From positions 1 through 14,736 of the forward strand of contig CAAFMG010000030.1 of assembly GCA_900763965.1 (NCBI GenBank): a stretch of DNA of 14,736 nt, read 5' to 3'. A model generated the notes under the pieces. It had not been told where the DNA came from. It saw nothing but the letters and a program-made list of their open reading frames with translations, and made no database searches. Source of the stretch: an uncultured Oscillospiraceae bacterium. GTDB lineage: Bacteria; Bacillota; Clostridia; Oscillospirales; Oscillospiraceae. Positions 1 through 5,650 of this stretch are shown piece after piece; within the stretch, counting starts at the first letter, position 1; each line of letters begins with the position of its first letter. Both the position numbers and the translations under genes were made by a program.

Positions 1-213
1 AAAGTTTTGTCTTTCCTGCCGTTCCCGGCATCTACGCCTATATGATCGCTGACACAACTATTTATCTTACGATCAACAATCCAACACCTTATCAGCCATT
101 TCGACAGTATTTTCTTTCCTTTAGCTCAAATACTACTTTTATCACTTCCGGCACTTGGGCATTACACATTGAATCCACTCCAACTGGCATAAATCCCATG
201 AAAACACAGTATG
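1..213. other. Gene-poor left edge, no recognised gene
   Basis: No protein family is recognisable here. One plus-strand frame is open from the window edge across this stretch, but it runs straight through the terminator at 215-263 and its translation resembles no family I know. On the minus strand an ATG at 199 opens a 35-codon frame ending at 92 (begins MGFMPVGVDS, ends KYCRNG). It looks protein-like but has no visible Shine-Dalgarno. The stretch could be the 3' end of a plus-strand gene outside the window, or remnant DNA of a mobile element. Confidence 0.3.
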
Positions 214-214
214 T

Positions 215-263
215 CCCTGGGACGTGGCGGGCAGAGGAAGCCTGCTTCGTCCCGGGGCTTTTT
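215..263 (+). terminator. Rho-independent terminator (plus strand)
   Basis: A 10-bp stem (215-224 with 248-257, one G-U pair) is extended by a second 6-bp helix (gcgggc with gcctgc) closed by a seven-base loop. The right arm runs directly into cttttt at 258-263, as expected for plus-strand termination. It starts three bases past the end of the convergent HAAS gene. On the minus strand the nearest T-run (tgtgtttt) is offset from the stem, so minus-strand termination would be weaker. Confidence 0.65.
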
Positions 264-265
264 AC

Positions 266-853
266 TTATCTTTTATTTTGGGTTTTATCTCTACCCCAAC
301 TATTGACATAGAGCCTTATTTTGCTCATTCCGTTCATATAATAAATCAAAAGTTTCCAGCACCCACAGCCGATCAGGAACAATACAACGCCTATAACGAT
401 GCAACAGATAAAAATAGAAACCGGGCCATTTATTCCTGAAACACCAATGTGCTGGGCAAAAGGAATACCTAAATTCAATAAATGGTCTATCAATTTAATT
501 GCGCCAAAAATTGGAGCAGCAATCCCGCATAAAATAAAAACAGGGGCGCAAATCGCAAGCGTTGGAATGATTATCAGGCCAGAAAGACTTGCCAGACTGT
601 AATAAGCGAACATTGCAAGCACTTTGGCCCAAGTAAAAGATGTGTCCTTTGCAATCAGGTCGCCTAAATAGGCTCTGGCCAATTCTTTTGGGTTTCCTAA
701 CCGTTCTATAATTTCTTCTGGCTTTTTTCCGTTACTTTGCAATTCAAAGATTTGGCTTTGGATTTCTTTTACAATGTCAACACGCTCGGGAATGGGTAAA
801 GTCTTCAAATGCCTTTCGACTTTTTCCAGATAACTATTTAGAGCTTTTTCCAT
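266..853 (-). CDS. HAAS/DUF1700 domain membrane protein
   Basis: This 195-residue protein is partner of the adjacent PadR regulator. The N-terminal ~65 residues (MEKALNSYLEKVERHL...EEIIERLGNPKELARAYL) form the helical HAAS/DUF1700 signature, including the conserved 'LGNPKELA' turn. About three hydrophobic segments follow (roughly residues 75-105, 105-125 and 140-170), then a basic tail. I start it at ATG 853 rather than an upstream in-frame codon, because the PadR stop is four bases before this ATG and purine-rich AAGGAG and AGGAG boxes precede it. PadR-HAAS pairs are common in Bacillota; the HAAS protein is generally thought to act in envelope or stress sensing with its repressor, but the molecular activity is unknown. 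A DUF4097 adhesin-like third gene is often present and is absent here. Base composition is AT-richer than in recQ. Confidence 0.85.
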   Translation of the reverse strand: MEKALNSYLEKVERHLKTLPIPERVDIVKEIQSQIFELQSNGKKPEEIIERLGNPKELARAYLGDLIAKDTSFTWAKVLAMFAYYSLASLSGLIIIPTLAICAPVFILCGIAAPIFGAIKLIDHLLNLGIPFAQHIGVSGINGPVSIFICCIVIGVVLFLIGCGCWKLLIYYMNGMSKIRLYVNSWGRDKTQNKR

Positions 854-857
854 GCTC

Positions 858-1190
858 CTATTCTCCTTTGATTTCATCAACGGCACATAACAGGTTATTC
901 CATTCTTCAGTCATTGCGGCAATATATGCAAGTCCCTTGTCCGTAATGGAATAATATTTTCTTGGGGGTAAACCCCCGGCGCTCTCCTGCCATGAGGACG
1001 AAACATAATCTTCCTTTAGCAACCGTCTAAGCAGAGGATAAATCGTGTTTTCTTTTGCCGCCAGAATGGGATATTTTTCTAATGTGCTGATAATATCGTA
1101 TCCGTAAGTTGGCCGCTGCTTTATCATTAGCAAAATACAAAATTCAAGCGTTCCTCTTTTGATTTGGGATTTCCAATCATCAATATTCAT
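858..1190 (-). CDS. PadR family transcriptional regulator
   Basis: This 110-residue protein is full length for the short, single-domain PadR subgroup. The winged-helix motif is clear: 'KRGTLEFCILLMIKQRPTYGYDII' (helices 1-2), then 'ENTIYPLLRRLLKEDYV' (recognition helix) and the wing with 'PPRKYYSITDKG'. PadR proteins of this type bind DNA as dimers and usually repress their own operon. GGAGG sits about 8 bases before the ATG. The stop codon is four bases from the HAAS start, so the two are translationally coupled. A promoter with repeated boxes lies immediately upstream (1213-1248), supporting autoregulation. The inducing signal cannot be read from sequence. Confidence 0.93.
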   Translation of the reverse strand: MNIDDWKSQIKRGTLEFCILLMIKQRPTYGYDIISTLEKYPILAAKENTIYPLLRRLLKEDYVSSSWQESAGGLPPRKYYSITDKGLAYIAAMTEEWNNLLCAVDEIKGE

Positions 1191-1212
1191 TCACTGTGCC
1201 TCCTGCATATAT

Positions 1213-1248
1213 ATCGTACCACACAGTATACTCAAAGTCAACAGTATA
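1213..1248 (-). promoter_or_regulatory. padR-HAAS promoter with operator-like repeats
   Basis: Reading the minus strand, TTGACT (1236-1241) and TACGAT (1213-1218) are separated by 17 bases, a good sigma-A promoter. Two copies of acagtata (1223-1230 and 1241-1248, plus-strand sense) recur with an 18-bp period. The first lies inside the palindrome agtatact (1225-1232). The boxes cover the spacer and flank the -35, so a bound repressor would block polymerase. PadR is the obvious candidate; this is inference. Confidence 0.6.
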
Positions 1249-1336
1249 TCGAATATCTTTTAGAACTTGGTGAAAAATGCGGAATAGTGGTCTGGCCGTC
1301 TTATAAAGCTTCGTGTTACTTTCCCGCACATGAGCA

Positions 1337-3199
1337 TTATTCATAGGTATTCAGCAGCTCCAGGAAGACCTGGCCGTACCGCTGGGCTTTTACGGCACCG
1401 ACACCGCAGACGCTGAGCAGCTGCCCTTCGGTCTTGGGCTGGATCCGGGCCATGTCCTCCAGGGTGGCATTGGAAAAGACCACATAGGCAGGCACATTTT
1501 CCGCCTTGGCAAGCTTTGTGCGCAGGGCTTTCAGGGCGGTCAGCAGGCCGGAGTCTGCTGCCACACTGCCGGACAGGGGGAAGCGCCGGTTCAGGTCGGT
1601 TTCCTCCCCGGTGACGGTGACGCTCTGGCCCTGAAACAGCACCGGGCTTGCCTGGGCGGTCAGGGTCAGAATATCGTTTTTGTCTCTGCCTGCCAGGCCC
1701 TGGGCCTCCAGATGGGCGATCAGCTCCCGGATCTCCTCCCGGGTGTAGCTGTTCATCAGGCCGTAGGTGCTCAGTTCGTTCAGCCCCAGGGACAGCAGAT
1801 GCTTGTGGCGGCTACCCCGAAGCACCTGCACCACCATGGTCTCCGGGCTGCCGTGACCCAGGGCGGTGGTGATCCGGCGGATGCAGGATAGAACCATCTG
1901 CGCCTCCCGGGTCACATCCTTGGTGATGATCTTCCCGGTGGGCTTGGGGGCTTCCTCGGCTTTCACCGCGGGTAGGATCCGGGGATCGCAGCTGCCGCAG
2001 TTGCCGCAGGGGGGCGTTCCGGTCTGCCCGAAATAGTTCAGGATATACTGCCGCAGACAGCCTGGGGTCTGGCAGTAGTCGATCATGGCTTGCAGCCGAT
2101 CCGTATCCCGCTGGCGCACCAGCTCCTTTTCTTCATCGCTCAGAACACTTTCCTCAAAGGTTTTCTGAATGAAAAACCTGCCGGTGACAATGTCCTTTTT
2201 CCCGAAAAGCAAGATGCACTCGGCATTCTGGCCGTCCCGGCCTGCCCGCCCGGCTTCCTGGTAGTAGCTTTCCATGCTCTGGGGCATATTGTAATGGATG
2301 ACATAGGATACGTTGGATTTGTCGATGCCCATGCCAAAGGCGTTGGTAGCCACCATCACGGTCTTCCGGTCGTAGAGGAAATCCTCCTGGTTCCGCTGCC
2401 GTTCCCCATCGCTGAGGCCGGCGTGATACCGGGTGGCGGCAAAGCGCCGCTCCTGGAGGAAATCACAGACCCCCTCCACCTCCTTCCGGGTGGAGCAGTA
2501 GACGATGCCGCTTTTCTCCTTGCGCAGAGCCAGCAGGGTCAGCAGGGTCATTTTCTTGCTCTCCGGGATCCGCACCTCAAAGCGCAGGTTGGGCCGGTCA
2601 AAGCCGGTGATGCGTACAAGAGGATCCCGGAGCTGAAGATTGTCCAAAATGTCCCGCTGTACCGCCGGGGTGGCGGTGGCGGTGTAGGCCGAGACCACCG
2701 GGCGGCGGGGCAGAGCCTCCAGGAATTCCGGGATCTTCAGATAGCTGGGGCGGAAATCCTGCCCCCACTGGCTGATGCAGTGGGCCTCGTCCACAGCCAC
2801 CAGGCTGATGGTCAGATTCTGGGCGGTGGACAGAAATCCCTCCGCGGTCAGCCGCTCCGGGGCAACATAGAGGATTTTATAGCAGCCCATTCGCAGATTG
2901 CGGTATACCAGCCGCCGCTGCTCCGGTGTCAGGGTGCTGTTGAGATAGGCCGCCGGGATCCCAACGGCTTTCAGAGCCAGCACCTGATCCTGCATCAGGG
3001 AGATCAGCGGGGAGACCACCAGGGTGATCCCCGGCAGCAGCAGGGCCGGGATCTGATAGCACAGGCTCTTTCCGCCGCCGGTGGGCATCACCCCAAAGGC
3101 ATCCCGCCCTGCCAGCTGGGCATCTATCAGCCCCTCCTGGGCCCCGCGAAATTCCGAATATCCAAAATATTTTTGCAAAACCGCCAGCTTTTCGTCCAA
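1337..3199 (-). CDS. recQ: ATP-dependent DNA helicase RecQ
   Basis: This 620-residue 3'-5' superfamily-2 helicase unwinds forks and recombination intermediates. From the chosen start, Walker A (MPTGGGKS) is at about 38-45 and the DEAH box (VAVDEAHCISQWGQDFRP) at about 134-151. Helicase domain 2 carries 'ATNAFGMGIDKSNV' and 'QEAGRAGRDGQ'. The RQC zinc site follows (CLRQYILNYFG...CGNCGSC), and a C-terminal HRDC domain fills the last ~75 residues, so all three RecQ domains are present. The start is TTG at 3199: AAAGGAGG (3208-3215) lies exactly 8 bases before it, and the product begins (M)DEKLAVLQKYFGY, as RecQ proteins usually do. The frame stays open upstream to a possible ATG at 3250, but that lacks an SD and would place the SD inside the gene. 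No clear terminator follows. Confidence 0.97.
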   Translation of the reverse strand: MDEKLAVLQKYFGYSEFRGAQEGLIDAQLAGRDAFGVMPTGGGKSLCYQIPALLLPGITLVVSPLISLMQDQVLALKAVGIPAAYLNSTLTPEQRRLVYRNLRMGCYKILYVAPERLTAEGFLSTAQNLTISLVAVDEAHCISQWGQDFRPSYLKIPEFLEALPRRPVVSAYTATATPAVQRDILDNLQLRDPLVRITGFDRPNLRFEVRIPESKKMTLLTLLALRKEKSGIVYCSTRKEVEGVCDFLQERRFAATRYHAGLSDGERQRNQEDFLYDRKTVMVATNAFGMGIDKSNVSYVIHYNMPQSMESYYQEAGRAGRDGQNAECILLFGKKDIVTGRFFIQKTFEESVLSDEEKELVRQRDTDRLQAMIDYCQTPGCLRQYILNYFGQTGTPPCGNCGSCDPRILPAVKAEEAPKPTGKIITKDVTREAQMVLSCIRRITTALGHGSPETMVVQVLRGSRHKHLLSLGLNELSTYGLMNSYTREEIRELIAHLEAQGLAGRDKNDILTLTAQASPVLFQGQSVTVTGEETDLNRRFPLSGSVAADSGLLTALKALRTKLAKAENVPAYVVFSNATLEDMARIQPKTEGQLLSVCGVGAVKAQRYGQVFLELLNTYE

Positions 3200-3207
3200 T
3201 CCTGCCG

Positions 3208-3215
3208 CCTCCTTT
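3208..3215 (-). promoter_or_regulatory. Shine-Dalgarno deciding recQ TTG start
   Basis: AAAGGAGG on the minus strand is a near-perfect anti-16S match, spaced 8 bases from the TTG at 3199-3197. It is the main reason to prefer the TTG start over the in-frame ATG at 3250. Confidence 0.75.
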
Positions 3216-3278
3216 CCCCAAATGATATCATAAACCGGCAGAGGATGCAAGAAGGAACGTCATGGCGCCGCCGATCCC

Positions 3279-3452
3279 CTTATACTGAACTCCAATTAAA
3301 ATCTTTAAAAAAGATTTTAATTGCCTGAAAGGCACGGAGTTCATATGAGACTTGTTTTGTGATTTCTTTCCTTATAAATCACAAAACAGGCAGCGCCGTC
3401 AGGCGATGCCTTCCTGATTAAAATTAAGATTTTAATCAGGAAATAGTATTAG
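3279..3452. repeat. MITE-like structured intergenic element
   Basis: This ~174-bp AT-rich, non-coding block is bounded by imperfect terminal inverted repeats of about 27 bp (3279-3305 versus the complement of 3426-3452, 19 of 27 positions identical by eye, ending in a shared attaaaatctt core). Inside are four structured blocks. tgaactcc/ggagttca (3286-3293 with 3336-3343) encloses two hairpins: a 13-bp stem (3294-3306/3310-3322) and gcct/aggc. Then come a 15-bp hairpin (3351-3365/3376-3390), a short GC hairpin (3388-3411) and a 12-13 bp hairpin (3413-3425/3428-3440). No open reading frame is present. The layout fits a non-autonomous miniature transposable element or a dispersed palindromic repeat. 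A structured RNA is the alternative. No target-site duplication could be assigned. Confidence 0.55.
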
Positions 3453-3456
3453 ACCG

Positions 3457-3494
3457 AAAAAATCCGGCGAACATTTCTGTCCGCCGGATTTTTT
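3457..3494. terminator. Bidirectional terminator after redox operon
   Basis: A perfect 9-bp GC-rich stem (aatccggcg 3461-3469 with cgccggatt 3482-3490) is flanked by six A on the left and six T on the right, giving a U-run in either direction. It lies just past the stop of the TlpA-like gene at 3512, so it most likely ends the three-gene redox transcript on the minus strand. Confidence 0.85.
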
Positions 3495-3511
3495 GAATGG
3501 GATATGTCTGT

Positions 3512-4375
3512 TTACTGCGCCAGAGCTGCGTCGATGTTCTTTTGCAGCTGGGCCATCTGGTTGGCGTTGTTGATGCCGCCCATGATGGGGTCGCCTACCA
3601 GATTGCCATTGCGATCCACCACATAGGTGGTGGGGAAGGCCAGAATGTTCAGGGCGAAGGTGCCGGCCTCGCCGGAAGCATCAAAGTAGATGTTGCGGTA
3701 GCTGGCACCCTTGGCCTCCAGCAGCTTCTTGGCGGCCTCGATGGTCTTTTCGTTGCCGTCCAGGGCGCCAATGTTGACACCGATGACCTCGCCGCCCTGC
3801 TCCTTGACTTTTTCATTCAGCTCGTTCAGATCCCCCAGCTCGCCAACACAGGGACTGCACTCGTTGAACCAGAAATTCACCACGGTAAAGGCATTTTTCT
3901 CAAACAGGCTGCTGTCCACGTCGTTGCCGTCAAAATCCTTGCCGGTGAAGCTGGGGAACACACCGGTGGAAGCGGCAGAGGCGGGGGCCTCCTCGGAGGG
4001 CATGGTGGCCAGGATCTCCTCCAGCTGGCGGATCTGCTGCGCATCGTCCATCAGCTTCTGGAATTCCTCATCGGTGAACTGATCCTTGATCTTCTCGGCG
4101 GCGATCTTCAGCACATCGCCGTAGTTGTCCGCCAGAATGTCGGCCATGTTTTCCTTGCTCATGGACAGGAACACCTTGTCCCACAGATCCTTGCTGGCGT
4201 TCAGGATCTGGTTTTCCTCGTCCAGCACAGACTGGGCGCTGGTGTACTTGGAAGCGTTGGCGTTGGCGGACTGGGCATCCTTGATGCTGTCCGGGGCGCT
4301 CTGGCCGCAGGCGGTCAGGGACAGGGCCAGCACCAGGCACAGGATCATGCCGATGATACGATTCATTTTCTTCAT
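3512..4375 (-). CDS. TlpA/ResA-like thioredoxin lipoprotein
   Basis: This 287-residue extracytoplasmic thiol-disulfide oxidoreductase is probably anchored by lipid. A type II signal peptide ends in the lipobox LTAC (Cys23), followed by a ~120-residue acidic helical linker. The redoxin domain carries the CSPC active site (173-176) in 'VVNFWFNECSPCVGEL' and the cis-proline 'AFPTTYVVD' near 248, both typical of AhpC/TSA-type TlpA proteins. I start it at ATG 4375: AAGGAG overlaps the upstream stop codon 10 bases before it. The ATG at 4399 would give 295 residues and lie inside the upstream gene. It is the last gene of the operon, seven bases after the 4Fe-4S gene, which suggests the membrane Fe-S protein is its electron donor or partner. 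The physiological substrate is unknown. Confidence 0.9.
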   Translation of the reverse strand: MKKMNRIIGMILCLVLALSLTACGQSAPDSIKDAQSANANASKYTSAQSVLDEENQILNASKDLWDKVFLSMSKENMADILADNYGDVLKIAAEKIKDQFTDEEFQKLMDDAQQIRQLEEILATMPSEEAPASAASTGVFPSFTGKDFDGNDVDSSLFEKNAFTVVNFWFNECSPCVGELGDLNELNEKVKEQGGEVIGVNIGALDGNEKTIEAAKKLLEAKGASYRNIYFDASGEAGTFALNILAFPTTYVVDRNGNLVGDPIMGGINNANQMAQLQKNIDAALAQ

Positions 4376-4382
4376 AACTTGA

Positions 4383-5261
4383 TTACTCCTTGATTTCATT
4401 TTCTTTCACTTTGATGAAGCCATATTTATAGTCAATGGCCTTGGTGGGGCAGGCTTGGATGCACATACCGCAGCGGATGCACTCCGGGTGGTTGACATCC
4501 TTGGTGATGTCCACATCCATGAGGCATTTCCGGGCGCAGGCACCGCAGGAGATGCACTTGTTCCGATCCACGCCCATGGTAAACAGGGACACCCGGTTCA
4601 TCAGGGCATAGAAGGCACCCAGGGGGCACAGCCATTTACAGAAGGGCCGGAAGAAAAACACGCTGAGCACCACCACGGTGATGAGAATTCCCATTTTCCA
4701 GGAAAACAGCTTGCCCAGCGCCGCCCGGATCCCGGGGTTGACCATGGACAGGGGGATGGCGCCCTCCACTACGCCCTGGGGGCACAGGTATTTGCAGAAG
4801 AAGGGGTCGCCCATCCCCAGCTCATTGGTCACCAGCACCGGCAGCAGCACCACCATGATCAGCAGGATGGCGTATTTCAGCCAGCGCAGGGGGCGCAGCT
4901 TCTTGGTGGATAGCTTCTTGGAGGGGATCTTGTGCAGCAGCTCCTGGAACCAGCCGAAGGGGCACAGGAAGCCGCAGATGAACCGGCCCAGCAGCACTCC
5001 CAGCAGAATGAGAATACCGGTGATGTAATAGGAAAAACGGAATTTTGAGGAGCCTACCACCGCCTGAAAGGAGCCGATGGGACAGGCCCCTGCGGCACCA
5101 GGGCAGGAATAGCAGTTCAGCCCGGGAACGCAGGCGTATTTCCCCTTGCCCTGGTACAGGGAACCCTTGAGGAAGTTGGGCAGGTGGATGTTGGTCAGCA
5201 CCGTGGCTGCGGCCTGGATCCACCCACGGAAACGAGCCAGGAAGGAAGTCTTTTTATCCAA
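4383..5261 (-). CDS. Polytopic 4Fe-4S binding membrane protein (NapH-like)
   Basis: This ~292-residue integral membrane iron-sulfur protein has several hydrophobic segments, roughly at residues 80-100, 135-155 and 190-215. Its Cys motifs are CVPGLNCYSCPG, CGFLCPFG, CKYLCPQG and CKWLCPLG next to the membrane spans, then a C-terminal ferredoxin pair, CISCGACARKC and CIRCGMCIQACP, with 'CP' after the second cluster. This is the NapH/MauN/YccM-type layout for moving electrons between membrane and soluble carriers. The start is uncertain: TTG 5261 overlaps the upstream stop and has GGAG 10 bases away; TTG 5267 and GTG 5270 are alternatives. An upstream in-frame codon at 5339 would overlap most of the CXXC mini-gene, so I reject it. 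It is translationally coupled to both neighbours, which argues for one redox pathway. Confidence 0.88.
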   Translation of the reverse strand: MDKKTSFLARFRGWIQAAATVLTNIHLPNFLKGSLYQGKGKYACVPGLNCYSCPGAAGACPIGSFQAVVGSSKFRFSYYITGILILLGVLLGRFICGFLCPFGWFQELLHKIPSKKLSTKKLRPLRWLKYAILLIMVVLLPVLVTNELGMGDPFFCKYLCPQGVVEGAIPLSMVNPGIRAALGKLFSWKMGILITVVVLSVFFFRPFCKWLCPLGAFYALMNRVSLFTMGVDRNKCISCGACARKCLMDVDITKDVNHPECIRCGMCIQACPTKAIDYKYGFIKVKENEIKE

Positions 5262-5394
5262 TTCCAACACACTCCATACACAGGCGAATGGCCTTGGCGA
5301 ACACCGTGTCCGCCTCCCCCCGCCAGACTCCGAAACCAATCATAGCGACACTCAGGCCCAGCAGAGCCAGCTGTATTGCAGTTTTCTTTTGCAT
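5254..5394 (-). CDS. CD1871A family CXXC motif mini-protein
   Basis: This 46-residue protein has a single hydrophobic helix (about residues 6-23, IQLALLGLSVAMIGFGVW). It is followed by the conserved tail WRGEA-TVFAKAI-LCMECVGIG, which holds the CXXC pair (CMEC) five residues from the C-terminus. I recognise this as the CD1871A family, annotated in Clostridia as a CXXC motif-containing protein. ATG 5394 is preceded by AAGGAG with 7 bases spacing; a longer frame starting at 5472 has no SD and a non-homologous extension. It is the first gene of the redox operon, and its stop overlaps the probable TTG start of the 4Fe-4S gene. The role is unproven; a small membrane thiol relay or assembly factor would fit. 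Confidence 0.88.
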   Translation of the reverse strand: MQKKTAIQLALLGLSVAMIGFGVWRGEADTVFAKAIRLCMECVGIG

Positions 5395-5425
5395 AATATT
5401 TCTCCTTCCAAATCTCGATGGGTTC

Positions 5426-5454
5426 AGTATACACCATGTTTCCATGGGAATCAA
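5426..5454 (-). promoter_or_regulatory. Promoter of the redox operon
   Basis: On the minus strand, TTGATT (5449-5454) and TATACT (5426-5431) are separated by 17 bases, about 30 bases before the CXXC mini-gene start. The spacer contains the dyad ccatg-N4-catgg (5434-5447), a possible operator site. The five-of-six -10 match supports a housekeeping promoter. Confidence 0.55.
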
Positions 5455-5606
5455 TGTCAAAAAAATGAACATTTCTCATCTGAAGAAAACTTAAGGAAAG
5501 GTTAAAAAACATGGGATCTTTCCGAAACATTTCCGCATGGGTTCCCCAGGGAAGGGCAGAATCCTTGGACTGGCTTGGTGCCAAAAGGAAGGATGGGCAG
5601 AGGAAA

Positions 5607-5642
5607 GCCCCCACCAAAACGGCACGCCGTCTCGATGGGGGC
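5607..5642 (-). terminator. Hairpin downstream of dipeptidase gene
   Basis: A long stem forms by pairing gccccca with tgggggc and continuing inward (acggc with gccgt, several G-U pairs) to a tight loop. In the minus direction the arm is followed by only a short T-run (tttcc), so it is a probable but not ideal terminator for the gene ending at 5651. Confidence 0.5.
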
Positions 5643-5650
5643 GGGGGCAA

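Noticed and set aside
2090..3328. Plus-strand open frame of 412 codons
   Set aside because: It is antisense to recQ and continues into the MITE-like element. No SD or domain is evident.
3279..3452. CRISPR-like repeat arrangement
   Set aside because: The repeats are inverted and unevenly spaced, not regularly spaced direct repeats with unique spacers.
3497..4393. Plus-strand open frame of 298 codons
   Set aside because: It mirrors the TlpA-like gene, whose lipobox, CXXC and SD are clear on the other strand.
5195..5650. 151-codon minus-strand frame upstream of the redox operon
   Set aside because: It overlaps the CXXC mini-gene in another frame and spans the promoter and the dipeptidase terminator.
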